Source: Acidobacteriota bacterium (GTDB taxonomy: Bacteria; Acidobacteriota; Vicinamibacteria; Vicinamibacterales; UBA823). Taken from it: 8,850 bases of DNA. Positions within the stretch are counted from its first letter, which is position 1; each line of letters starts with the position of its first letter. The translations under genes and the position numbers were made by a program. The DNA lies in the NCBI GenBank assembly GCA_002720285.1, contig PBHT01000021.1:32921-41770 (forward strand). Direction: 5' to 3'. Of this stretch, positions 1-6,579 are shown one piece after another. The notes below the pieces were generated by a model that saw only the letters and a program-made list of their open reading frames with translations, was not told the origin of the DNA and searched no databases.

Positions 1-698
1 ACGACCGACACGCCGGTGGCGCAGCTGTTCAGCATTCCCAATAGCGCGCTAATCCCATCGAAGGCGGCGCCGTAACCGACACTGGTAGGCACCGCAACTA
101 CAGGCACGTCGACAAGTCCACTCACAACACTTGGTAGTGCTCCTTCCATGCCCGCGACTACAATGATGACGCGAGCGGTGGAGAGTCGTTTCGATTCTGC
201 GAGAACGCGATGTAGGCCAGCGACCCCAACGTCGTAAAGGCGGTCGACCATGTTGCCCATGACCTCGGCTGTAACCACGGCCTCCTCGGCTACCGGTAGG
301 TCGGATGTTCCAGCGGAAACGACCATGACGTTCCCGCGTCCCGGAGGTGCAGCCGGACCGTGTGAGATCATCCGGGCATCCTCGTGGAATACAGCGCTTG
401 GCACAACACTGCGGACGGCATCAAAAGAGGCAGGTGATGCCCGCGTTATTAACAGGGTGCTGCCATTAGCAGTGATACGCTCTGCCACGGCCGCGATCTG
501 TTTTGGCGTCTTGCCCAGACCGAATACCACTTCAGGGAAGCCTTGACGAATCTCGCGGTGATGGTCAATTCGCGCGAATCCAAGATCTTCGTACGGAGCT
601 TGTCGTAAGTGGTCGAGCAGCTGCTCGTGTGCGTCGTTAACGTTGACGTCACCGCTATGAACTTGGGCGAGTAAGAACTTTAATTCGGACGGTGTCAT
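1..698 (-). CDS. larB: LarB, nickel-pincer cofactor biosynthesis protein (3' end cut by window edge)
   Basis: LarB carboxylates the pyridinium ring of nicotinic acid adenine dinucleotide and hydrolyses the phosphoanhydride, the first step to the nickel-pincer nucleotide cofactor of lactate racemase and related enzymes. I translated 232 codons from the ATG at 698 without a stop; only about 15-25 C-terminal residues should be missing. The N-terminal helical part is followed by FGLGKTPKQ (residues 59-67) and a PurE/AIR-carboxylase-like domain with VVAGMEGALPSVVSGLV (180-196), VPTSVGYGAAFDG (203-215) and MLNSCATG (222-229). Cys226 corresponds to the conserved cysteine that attacks the pyridinium in characterised LarB. 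An in-frame TGA lies upstream with no other ATG, GTG or TTG between, so the start is well fixed, although I see no strong Shine-Dalgarno. It is divergent from citrate synthase. The partner genes larC and larE are not in the window. Confidence 0.93.
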   Translation of the reverse strand, partial: MTPSELKFLLAQVHSGDVNVNDAHEQLLDHLRQAPYEDLGFARIDHHREIRQGFPEVVFGLGKTPKQIAAVAERITANGSTLLITRASPASFDAVRSVVPSAVFHEDARMISHGPAAPPGRGNVMVVSAGTSDLPVAEEAVVTAEVMGNMVDRLYDVGVAGLHRVLAESKRLSTARVIIVVAGMEGALPSVVSGLVDVPVVAVPTSVGYGAAFDGISALLGMLNSCATGVSV

Positions 699-761
699 GA
701 TTGAGCCTGGGTCTCGTTGACTTTGGCATATTTCAGAGAGTACGCTTCGGGATCGCCGCGT

Positions 762-776
762 GGCAATTCAGTTGCC
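762..776. repeat. Small inverted repeat in the larB/citrate synthase intergenic region
   Basis: GGCAA-TTCAG-TTGCC is a perfect 5-base inverted repeat with a 5-base spacer. It lies in the 230-base gap between the divergent larB and citrate synthase genes, about 65 bases before the larB ATG. Its position would suit an operator, but a repeat this short can arise by chance and no regulator gene is beside it. Apart from this and the candidate promoter at 848-875, I see nothing definite in the gap 699-928. Confidence 0.2.
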
Positions 777-847
777 GGTATTTGATGAGCCATACATCGT
801 GGAATGGATTATCAGGCTTTAGTCTGCGGACTTGACTATCCCTGAGA

Positions 848-875
848 TTGACTGGAAATTCAAGTGTTTGATAAT
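848..875 (+). promoter_or_regulatory. Candidate sigma-70-type promoter for citrate synthase
   Basis: TTGACT (848-853, five of six consensus bases) and GATAAT (870-875, five of six) are separated by 16 bases. Transcription would start near 882, leaving a leader of roughly 47 bases before the ATG at 929. This is the best promoter match I saw in this gap. No experimental support can be read from the sequence. Confidence 0.42.
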
Positions 876-928
876 GCAGTAGAAAAGACCCAGGCAGTTG
901 GTGGTAAACGCCCTGCAGAGAATCGACA

Positions 929-2077
929 ATGAGTAACCCTGGTGAAACCTTAACTTTTAAGACTGGCCTGCAGGATGTGATTGCTACCACCTCTGACATC
1001 TGTTTCATCGATGGGAAGCATGGGGTGTTGTCCTACCGGGGCTTCGACATTCACGACCTTGCTGCCCGGGCATCGTTCGAGGAGGTCTGCTTTCTGCTGT
1101 GGTTTGGCCGCCTGCCTACCCGGGATGAGCTCAGCACACTCCAGTCTCAGCTTGCAGAATGGCGACCACTTCCCGAGGATGTCGTGCGTCTTATGCGCTC
1201 ATTACCACTGGGGAACGGCATGGACGCGCTGCGTACACTGACATCAGCGCTAGCGCACAGTGATCCAGACGCTGCTAAGAATTCACCGGAAGCGAACGTC
1301 CGGAAAGCTATCAGACTCACCGCACAACTGGCGACTCTTGTGGCCACCTATGGAAGGGTTGCGGAAGGTGGAACTCCGATCGACCCTGACCCTTCGCTAG
1401 GCCATGCCGAAAATTTCTTGTTTGTGCTGACCGGTGAACGGCCGGATGCGGTGGCGACTCGTGCTTTCGACGTGGCTCTGATTCTACACGCAGACCACGA
1501 GTTAAACGCCTCTACGTTCGCCGCGCGGGTTGCCGCGGCTACGCTAACCGATATCCATTCAGCTGTAGTGGCTGGAATCAGTGCCTTGAAAGGACCGTTG
1601 CATGGTGGTGCAAATGCCGACGTGATGCGGCTCTTGCTGGCATTAGGTGACGATGCTGACCCTCCACAGATTGAGGGGGCGATCCTCGACAAGCTGGCTC
1701 GAAAAGAGAAAATCCCAGGCTTCGGCCATCGCGTATACCGGACCGAGGACCCTCGTGCGACACATTTGCGGCGGTTGTCGGAGGAACTTGGTACTCGAAG
1801 TGGGCGGGCGCATTGGTACGAAATGTCTCGACAGATCGAGGTGCTTGTCGGTCACGAAAAGAACCTGAATCCGAACGTAGATTTTTATTCGGCATCCACC
1901 TACTACACTCTTGGTATCAAGGTTGATCTCTTCACTCCGGTATTTGCCGTTAGTCGTGTTGCTGGGTGGACGGCGCATATTCTCGAGCAGTATGCGAATA
2001 ACCGGTTGATCCGCCCACGTGCTGACTACACCGGCGAACCGCACCCTAAAACCTTCGTTGCAATCGATCAACGTTAG
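929..2077 (+). CDS. gltA: Citrate synthase (short bacterial/archaeal type)
   Basis: This enzyme condenses acetyl-CoA with oxaloacetate to citrate at the entry of the TCA cycle, in the cytoplasm. The 382-residue length fits the short, usually dimeric citrate synthases rather than the roughly 430-residue hexameric Gram-negative type. The family active-site residues are present: His225 in KGPLHGGAN (221-229), His267 in GFGHRVY (264-270) and Asp318 in [10 protein letters not shown] (314-323). [10 protein letters not shown] (187-196) carries a further conserved histidine. An in-frame TAA at 905-907 has no start codon between it and the ATG at 929, which fixes the start. GCAGAG at 915-920 is only a weak ribosome binding site. 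The short type overlaps in sequence with 2-methylcitrate synthase (PrpC), so propionyl-CoA use cannot be excluded. No prpB or prpD lies nearby, which favours citrate synthase. lepA follows after 47 bases on the same strand. Confidence 0.93.
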   Translation: MSNPGETLTFKTGLQDVIATTSDICFIDGKHGVLSYRGFDIHDLAARASFEEVCFLLWFGRLPTRDELSTLQSQLAEWRPLPEDVVRLMRSLPLGNGMDALRTLTSALAHSDPDAAKNSPEANVRKAIRLTAQLATLVATYGRVAEGGTPIDPDPSLGHAENFLFVLTGERPDAVATRAFDVALILHADHELNASTFAARVAAATLTDIHSAVVAGISALKGPLHGGANADVMRLLLALGDDADPPQIEGAILDKLARKEKIPGFGHRVYRTEDPRATHLRRLSEELGTRSGRAHWYEMSRQIEVLVGHEKNLNPNVDFYSASTYYTLGIKVDLFTPVFAVSRVAGWTAHILEQYANNRLIRPRADYTGEPHPKTFVAIDQR

Positions 2078-2120
2078 GATTACGTCATCCAGCGATCTCT
2101 CGGCTGTATCAGCTTTGGCC

Positions 2121-2126
2121 TATAAT
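2121..2126 (+). promoter_or_regulatory. Perfect -10 box (TATAAT) overlapping the first lepA ATG
   Basis: TATAAT at 2121-2126 is a perfect -10 hexamer whose last two bases are the first two bases of the ATG at 2125. No -35-like hexamer lies 16-18 bases upstream (about 2097-2104 reads CTCTCGGC), and there is no extended -10 TG. If active, it would start transcripts near 2133 and make the in-frame ATG at 2140 the start codon, with a leader of only about seven bases. Confidence 0.25.
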
Positions 2127-3948
2127 GGTCACCGTTCAGATGGATCCTCGTTTCATTCGTAACTTCTCGATCGTTGCGCACATCGATCACGGAAAGTCGA
2201 CGCTCGCTGATCGGATTCTCGAGGTCACGGGAGCCCTGCGTCCACGCGAGATGGAAGACCAGGTGCTCGATTCGATGGACCTCGAACGTGAACGGGGCAT
2301 CACAATTAAGGCTCAGGCTGTGAGGTTACAGTACACCTCAGCCAGTGGGCAGGACTACATACTTAATCTTATTGATACGCCTGGACATGTTGATTTTTCG
2401 TACGAGGTAACCCGCTCGTTAAAAGCGTGCGAAGGTGCGTTGTTATTGGTCGATGCGTCGCAGGGCGTTGAGGCTCAAACGCTGGCGAACGCTTATCTCG
2501 CGGTGGAAAGCGACCTCGAAGTGATTCCAGTCATCAACAAGATCGATTTACCTGGAGCACAGGTCGAAGAGGCTAGACGACAAATTCGCGATGTTGTTGG
2601 ACTCGACGCGAGCAAAGCCATTCTGACTAGTGCGAAGGAGGGCACAGGCATCAAGGAAGTTCTGGAGGCCGTCATCGCGAGGGTGCCCCCGCCACGTGGC
2701 AGCCGAGATGCACCGCTAAAGGCGCTAATCTTTGATTCTTGGTATGACTCGTACCGTGGCGTGGTTATCCTTGTCCGGATTCTCGCGGGCGAGGTACAAG
2801 AGCGGACGAAGGTGCGTTTAATGGCTTTGGGGGAGGATTATGAAGTTGAACAAGTGGGTGTGTTTTCGCCAAAGCCAGTTGTGACCGAGACTCTTGGTGC
2901 GGGGGAGGTTGGGTTCGTCATAGCTGGAATTAAGCATGCCAGCGATGCCAGGATTGGCGACACGCTCACTGAGGTGACGCGGCCTACCGAGACCCCGTTT
3001 CCTGGGTTCAAGGAAATGCGGCCTGTCGTGTTTGCTGGGTTGTATCCAGTCGAGGGTCATCAATATCCTGAATTGCGCGAAGCCTTGGAAAAGCTTCGAC
3101 TTAACGACTCCTCGTTTTTCTTTGAACCGGAAACATCGGCAGCACTCGGGTTCGGGTTTCGGTGCGGGTTTCTTGGATTACTCCACATGGAAATTGTCCA
3201 GGAGAGGCTCGAACGGGAATTTGACATGGACTTAGTAACAACGGCCCCGGGAGTACTGTATCGCGTGACGATGACCTCCGGAAACGTTAAGGAGATCGAT
3301 AGTCCAGCAAAGCTTCCCGGGACCAGTGAAATTCAGCGGATCGAGGAACCAGTTATTACGGCGATGATTCTGACACCGGCCGAACATGTAGGTGCCACGC
3401 TGCGGCTTTGTCAAGAAAAGCGAGGAGTCCAGAAGAGACTGGAATATCTGTCCTCGAACCGTGTCCTTGTAACATATGAGTTACCTTTCAATGAAGTGGT
3501 TTTAGATTTTTATGACCGATTAAAGACACTGTCACGAGGGTATGCCTCGTTGGACTATCAGGTCTCTGGATTCTGGGAGTCACCGTTGGTTAAGCTCGAT
3601 GTTCTGGTGAATGGCGAGCCAGTAGATGCGCTGTCGATGATCGTGCATCGTGATACGGCGCATGAGAGAGGAAAGGCGTTCGCCAACAAAATACGTGAGT
3701 TGATTCCACGTCAGATGTTTGAAGTGGCGATCCAGGCCGCAATCGGGGGACGCATTATCGCCCGAGAGTCGGTGAAAGCGTTACGTAAGAATGTCTTAGC
3801 GAAGTGTTACGGTGGGGACATTTCACGAAAGCGGAAGCTATTGGAGAAACAGCGCGAGGGCAAGAAACGGATGAAGCGGGTTGGCCGTGTGGAGATTCCT
3901 CAGGAGGCTTTCCTTGCGATCCTGAAAATGGATTCGAGTGCAAACTGA
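2125..3948 (+). CDS. lepA: Elongation factor 4 (LepA), ribosome-associated translational GTPase
   Basis: LepA binds ribosomes and hydrolyses GTP; it has been linked to back-translocation, to elongation under stress and to 30S assembly. The 607-residue protein is the usual length. GTPase motifs are complete: G1 AHIDHGKST (18-26), G2 within RGITIK (57-62), G3 DTPGH (84-88), G4 NKID (138-141) and G5 SAK (169-171). The LepA-specific C-terminal domain is present, with the conserved [16 protein letters not shown] segment and the basic [18 protein letters not shown] ending. Two in-frame ATGs compete for the start. The one at 2125 adds five residues; the one at 2140 gives [10 protein letters not shown], closer to typical LepA N-termini. 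Neither has a clear Shine-Dalgarno. The 3' end overlaps the start of lepB, matching the lepA-lepB operon known from E. coli and other bacteria. Confidence 0.97.
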   Translation: MVTVQMDPRFIRNFSIVAHIDHGKSTLADRILEVTGALRPREMEDQVLDSMDLERERGITIKAQAVRLQYTSASGQDYILNLIDTPGHVDFSYEVTRSLKACEGALLLVDASQGVEAQTLANAYLAVESDLEVIPVINKIDLPGAQVEEARRQIRDVVGLDASKAILTSAKEGTGIKEVLEAVIARVPPPRGSRDAPLKALIFDSWYDSYRGVVILVRILAGEVQERTKVRLMALGEDYEVEQVGVFSPKPVVTETLGAGEVGFVIAGIKHASDARIGDTLTEVTRPTETPFPGFKEMRPVVFAGLYPVEGHQYPELREALEKLRLNDSSFFFEPETSAALGFGFRCGFLGLLHMEIVQERLEREFDMDLVTTAPGVLYRVTMTSGNVKEIDSPAKLPGTSEIQRIEEPVITAMILTPAEHVGATLRLCQEKRGVQKRLEYLSSNRVLVTYELPFNEVVLDFYDRLKTLSRGYASLDYQVSGFWESPLVKLDVLVNGEPVDALSMIVHRDTAHERGKAFANKIRELIPRQMFEVAIQAAIGGRIIARESVKALRKNVLAKCYGGDISRKRKLLEKQREGKKRMKRVGRVEIPQEAFLAILKMDSSAN

Positions 3949-3949
3949 T

Positions 3950-4645
3950 ATGTCTGCGTTTCGCAAGTCGACACTTCGCGAGTACTTTGAATCAATCGTT
4001 GTTGCCGTGATTCTAGCTTTGTTTATCCGCACCTTCGTTGTGCAAGCGTTCAAGATTCCCACCGGCTCGATGGAACAAAATCTGCTAATTGGCGATCATC
4101 TCTTGGTGAACAAGTTTGTGTTTTCACCCACAGCCACTGGTGCTGAGCGCAGCATACTCCCGGTCACCTCCATCAAGAGGGGTGACGTAATTGTCTTCAA
4201 GTATCCTGAGGATCCCGAGCGGGATTTCATCAAACGTGTAATTGGATTACCAGGCGACGTTGTGGAGGTCAGACATAAGCGGATATATATTGATGGCCGT
4301 CCTCTAGATGAACCCTATGTGTATTATCTACGACCACCGTCGGACGTGGCTTCACCCTTCGGCGTTGGCGACCTTCGAGAACAATATGGTCCGGTCACCG
4401 TTCCGCCGAGTGAGTACTTTGTAATGGGGGACAACCGAGACAACTCTCAAGACAGTCGGTATTGGGGCTTTCTGCCGCGTGGTTTGGTTAAGGGAAGGGC
4501 TCTCGTCATCTATTGGTCATATGAAAGTGAAGATGATGAAGGCTATGCAACCGGTGGCAGAACAGGAACCCGTCGGTTCTGGTCGGTCATCACGCGCTTT
4601 TTTACACACACTAGGTGGGAAAGGTTACTGCAGCCCATCCGATGA
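3950..4645 (+). CDS. lepB: Type I signal peptidase LepB
   Basis: LepB is the membrane serine protease (S26 family) that removes signal peptides from exported proteins on the outer face of the inner membrane. The 231-residue protein has one N-terminal membrane segment (about residues 14-33) followed by the catalytic domain. The Ser/Lys dyad is Ser40 in PTGSMEQ and Lys95 in DFIKRVIGLPGD (92-103); the conserved MGDNRDNSQDSR box is at 159-170. Two starts are possible. The ATG at 3950 overlaps the lepA stop (3946-3948) by none and follows it by one base; a GTG at 3938 would add four residues (MQTD) and overlap lepA by 11 bases. I prefer the ATG, but the GTG has a GGA five bases upstream. Either way translation is probably coupled to lepA. 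The exported TPR protein encoded at 5498-6484 is the kind of substrate it would process. Confidence 0.96.
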   Translation: MSAFRKSTLREYFESIVVAVILALFIRTFVVQAFKIPTGSMEQNLLIGDHLLVNKFVFSPTATGAERSILPVTSIKRGDVIVFKYPEDPERDFIKRVIGLPGDVVEVRHKRIYIDGRPLDEPYVYYLRPPSDVASPFGVGDLREQYGPVTVPPSEYFVMGDNRDNSQDSRYWGFLPRGLVKGRALVIYWSYESEDDEGYATGGRTGTRRFWSVITRFFTHTRWERLLQPIR

Positions 4646-4679
4646 GGGTGCGCACCACCGGTTTTGGTGTTCGGCGCCC
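4646..4679. terminator. Imperfect hairpin between convergent lepB and yggS
   Basis: The arms 4646-4659 and 4666-4679 can pair across a GGTTTT loop. Ten Watson-Crick pairs and one G-T wobble are interrupted by three mismatches: GGGTGC pairs with GCGCCC at the base and CACC with GGTG near the loop. It begins directly after the lepB stop and lies about 40 bases past the yggS stop on the other strand, the right place for a bidirectional terminator. No run of T follows on either strand, so it is not a classic intrinsic terminator. The rest of the 73-base gap shows nothing. Confidence 0.35.
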
Positions 4680-4718
4680 TACCAATCTTGGAGAGTAGCG
4701 TTCATAAGTTCCGAGCGC

Positions 4719-5495
4719 TCATACAGTGGAAACCGGTACTGTCCTTGTACCAAAAATAGCTGTACCTACCCGGACCATTGTTGCACCCTCAGCGATAGCT
4801 GTTTCAAAGTCGTGGCTCATGCCCATTGAAAGCTCTTGTAGCATTGTTCGGTCTACGCCACTGGCAACTACCTCATCACGAAGTTCGCGAAGTTGCCGGA
4901 AGTAGGGACGGGTCTGTTCCGGATTCTCTTCAAAGGGTGGTAGTAGCATCAATCCACGGACCCGAACCGCCTGGCAACCTGCAGCCACATCGAGGATCCG
5001 AGAAAGATTTGAAGGCTGCAGTCCGTGCTTCGTTGTCTCACCTGCGAGGTCCACCTGAATAAGCAAGCTCAGGTGAGTTTCTTGTTCGGTTGCTACTTGT
5101 TCGAGACGCTGGAGTAGTTCAATCCTATCGACTGAATGGATCCACGAAAACGGTTGGACGACCTTCCGCACTTTATTTGTCTGCAGATGTCCGATCAGAT
5201 GCCATCGTAAATCGAGTTCATTGCCCTCGTCGCATTTACGGAGCGCCTCTTGCACACGATTTTCACCAAACTCGGTTTGACCAGCGTGGGCGGCCATTCG
5301 GACCTGATCAAACCCAAAGGTTTTTGAAACCGCTATCAAGCGCACATCATCAGGGTTCCGTCCCACCGCACGTGCTGCGACACCAACACGGTGGCGGATG
5401 TCGCGCAAGTTTCTGGCGATGGGATGATGGGAAGAAAGAGACGTGGGAGCATCAGGGTGTTCATTACCCACTGCCCACTCATGGCTAGACGCCAT
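4719..5495 (-). CDS. yggS: YggS/PLPBP family pyridoxal phosphate homeostasis protein
   Basis: This family (YggS, PROSC/PLPBP, alanine-racemase-like TIM barrel) binds PLP without known catalytic activity and keeps vitamin B6 and amino/keto acid pools balanced in the cytoplasm. The PLP-binding lysine is Lys58 in IAVSKTF (54-60). Other family signatures are FGENRVQE (76-83), [11 protein letters not shown] (98-108), HSVDR (120-124), MGMSHDFE (224-231) and VRVGTAIFG (241-249). At 258 residues it is longer than the usual roughly 220-235 because about 22-25 residues precede the normal first helix (from about IARNL, 26-30). The ATG lies two bases after the stop of the upstream TPR gene (TAG-CC-ATG), which favours this start by translational coupling; there is no good Shine-Dalgarno. 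A TTG at codon 30 is an alternative but would trim the first helix. It is the last gene of the minus-strand block. Confidence 0.94.
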   Translation of the reverse strand: MASSHEWAVGNEHPDAPTSLSSHHPIARNLRDIRHRVGVAARAVGRNPDDVRLIAVSKTFGFDQVRMAAHAGQTEFGENRVQEALRKCDEGNELDLRWHLIGHLQTNKVRKVVQPFSWIHSVDRIELLQRLEQVATEQETHLSLLIQVDLAGETTKHGLQPSNLSRILDVAAGCQAVRVRGLMLLPPFEENPEQTRPYFRQLRELRDEVVASGVDRTMLQELSMGMSHDFETAIAEGATMVRVGTAIFGTRTVPVSTV

Positions 5496-5497
5496 GG

Positions 5498-6484
5498 CTA
5501 CTGCTGCAAGGTTTGGATCATCGCCCTGGCTTGGTCTGCGTACTGTCCGCTGGGGTCCAGTTCAACATACGATTCGAGCGCCGTCACGGCGTCCGCCATG
5601 TCGCCCGTATTGAGATGTGTCATGGCCAGCCAGTAGTGCGCTTCAGCGTGACTCGGGTCGAGGGAAATTGTCTCCTGGAATTGGACTTTCGCCTCAACGA
5701 CGTTCCCTGCATTCATGTAAATGACGCCTTGGTTGTAAATCGCGATCGGATCCGGTGCCGCACCTTCCGCGCTTCCGGACAACCGCGCGGCTTCGGCACT
5801 AGCTTCGGCAGCTTCGTCAAAGCGGCGCTGACTATTGTAGATATTCGAGAGATTGATGTAGGCGTTCGCATAATCAGGCCTCAGTTCAATAACCCGTTTG
5901 AAGGCTGCTTCTGCCTCATCAGCATTTTCGAGTTCAAGGTGGGAAATACCTATGTTCTGATAACAGTTGTAGCAGGAATCCAGAATTTCAATCGCGAGGA
6001 GGAATTGGGTGATTGCTTCCTGATGGTTGCCTATCTGCATTGCGTCAGAGCCTAACCCGAAGGACGATTCAAACTCCTCGCGGTTATCAATTTTTGCCAG
6101 GTCTTCCTCGGAAAGTGCAGCGCTCGCTGCTGCAGAGGCTGCCCCAATGTTAAGGTCGACCGTCAAGTTCTGACCTTCTCGGATCGTGAACACGGCGGCT
6201 GCACTTCCCACGCCCTCTTTTTCAGCCGTTACTTCGTAACTGTTCGCTCTGAGACCCATGATGCGATAGGTCCCGTCGTCGTTCGTTTCGGTGTCTAAAA
6301 CCATGCGTGGCACACCTTGGGTAATAGCTGTGACTGTGACCCCTGCAATCCCAACTCCTTGGCTGTCTGTGACGCGGCCAACCAGTATTCCTGACGACTG
6401 GCCGAAGGCAGGGACTACCATGAAGGCCACAGCTGAAGCGGCGAGAATCACTTGGAATCGCAATAAACTCGATTTACAGAACAT
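5498..6484 (-). CDS. Exported TPR protein with N-terminal carboxypeptidase-regulatory-like domain
   Basis: The specific function is unknown. The 328-residue product starts with a signal peptide (basic start, hydrophobic core about 9-25, likely cleavage after AFG at 26-28). Next comes a carboxypeptidase-regulatory-like beta-sandwich (about 31-113), recognised by ILVGRVTDSQGVGIAGVTVT (33-52), then DGTYRIMGLRANSYEV (70-85). An Ala-rich linker (115-124) leads to about five TPR units from roughly residue 142 to 325; the clearest are 174-207 (ending ELRPDYAN), 248-281 (ending SLDPSHAE) and 282-315 (ending ELDPSG). A CYNC pair (Cys171, Cys174) sits at the junction of the first two TPRs. The protein should act in the periplasm or at the outer face, probably as a protein-interaction scaffold. 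This domain pairing is frequent in Acidobacteriota. The ATG at 6484 has a strong ribosome binding site. yggS starts two bases after its stop. Confidence 0.88.
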   Translation of the reverse strand: MFCKSSLLRFQVILAASAVAFMVVPAFGQSSGILVGRVTDSQGVGIAGVTVTAITQGVPRMVLDTETNDDGTYRIMGLRANSYEVTAEKEGVGSAAAVFTIREGQNLTVDLNIGAASAAASAALSEEDLAKIDNREEFESSFGLGSDAMQIGNHQEAITQFLLAIEILDSCYNCYQNIGISHLELENADEAEAAFKRVIELRPDYANAYINLSNIYNSQRRFDEAAEASAEAARLSGSAEGAAPDPIAIYNQGVIYMNAGNVVEAKVQFQETISLDPSHAEAHYWLAMTHLNTGDMADAVTALESYVELDPSGQYADQARAMIQTLQQ

Positions 6485-6491
6485 TTAGGCA

Positions 6492-6498
6492 CCCCTCC
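6492..6498 (-). promoter_or_regulatory. Strong Shine-Dalgarno of the TPR gene
   Basis: GGAGGGG on the minus strand lies seven bases before the ATG at 6484. It is the strongest ribosome binding site in the window and fixes the start of the TPR gene. It suggests higher translation than that of the neighbouring helicase and yggS. Confidence 0.7.
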
Positions 6499-6546
6499 AT
6501 CGACGGTATCACTGACAACCGCTCTCTAGTCTACATCGAACCTGCA

Positions 6547-6564
6547 CGCTAATAGTGTCGCTAA
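6547..6564. repeat. Short direct repeat CGCTAA-6-CGCTAA upstream of the TPR gene
   Basis: CGCTAA occurs at 6547-6552 and again at 6559-6564, a period of 12 bases or about one helical turn. It lies in the 95-base gap between the helicase stop and the TPR start. The spacing would suit paired binding sites on one face of the DNA, but six-base repeats are weak evidence. I see no convincing promoter or terminator in this gap. Confidence 0.25.
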
Positions 6565-6579
6565 CCACACCTTGTCGCG

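Noticed and set aside
250..546. Plus-strand frame of 98 codons opposite larB
   Set aside because: It is the antisense shadow of larB, whose minus-strand translation matches the family from end to end.
699..928. Small RNA or riboswitch in the larB/citrate synthase gap
   Set aside because: I found only a candidate promoter and a 5-base inverted repeat; no extended stem or terminator supports an RNA gene.
1643..2071. Minus-strand open frame of 142 codons inside citrate synthase
   Set aside because: It is antisense to a confidently identified enzyme with all active-site residues, and the translation is not recognisable.
2078..2124. Terminator after citrate synthase (GCTG-TAT-CAGC followed by TTT)
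   Set aside because: A four-base stem with three T residues is too weak to call.
4479..4829. Plus-strand frame running from inside lepB across the gap into yggS
   Set aside because: It is out of frame with lepB, antisense to yggS and unrecognisable, so it does not argue for a gene in the gap.
5963..5974. CYNC in the TPR protein as a heme c attachment site
   Set aside because: The motif lacks the histidine after the second cysteine (CYNCY), so it cannot be CXXCH.
5513..6055. Plus-strand open frame of 180 codons opposite the TPR gene
   Set aside because: It is wholly antisense to a gene with a signal peptide, recognisable domains and a strong ribosome binding site, and its translation shows no family resemblance or compositional sense.
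6395..6484. TPR protein as a lipoprotein
   Set aside because: The only N-terminal cysteine is at residue 3, before the hydrophobic core; there is no lipobox, so ordinary signal peptidase I cleavage after AFG is likelier.
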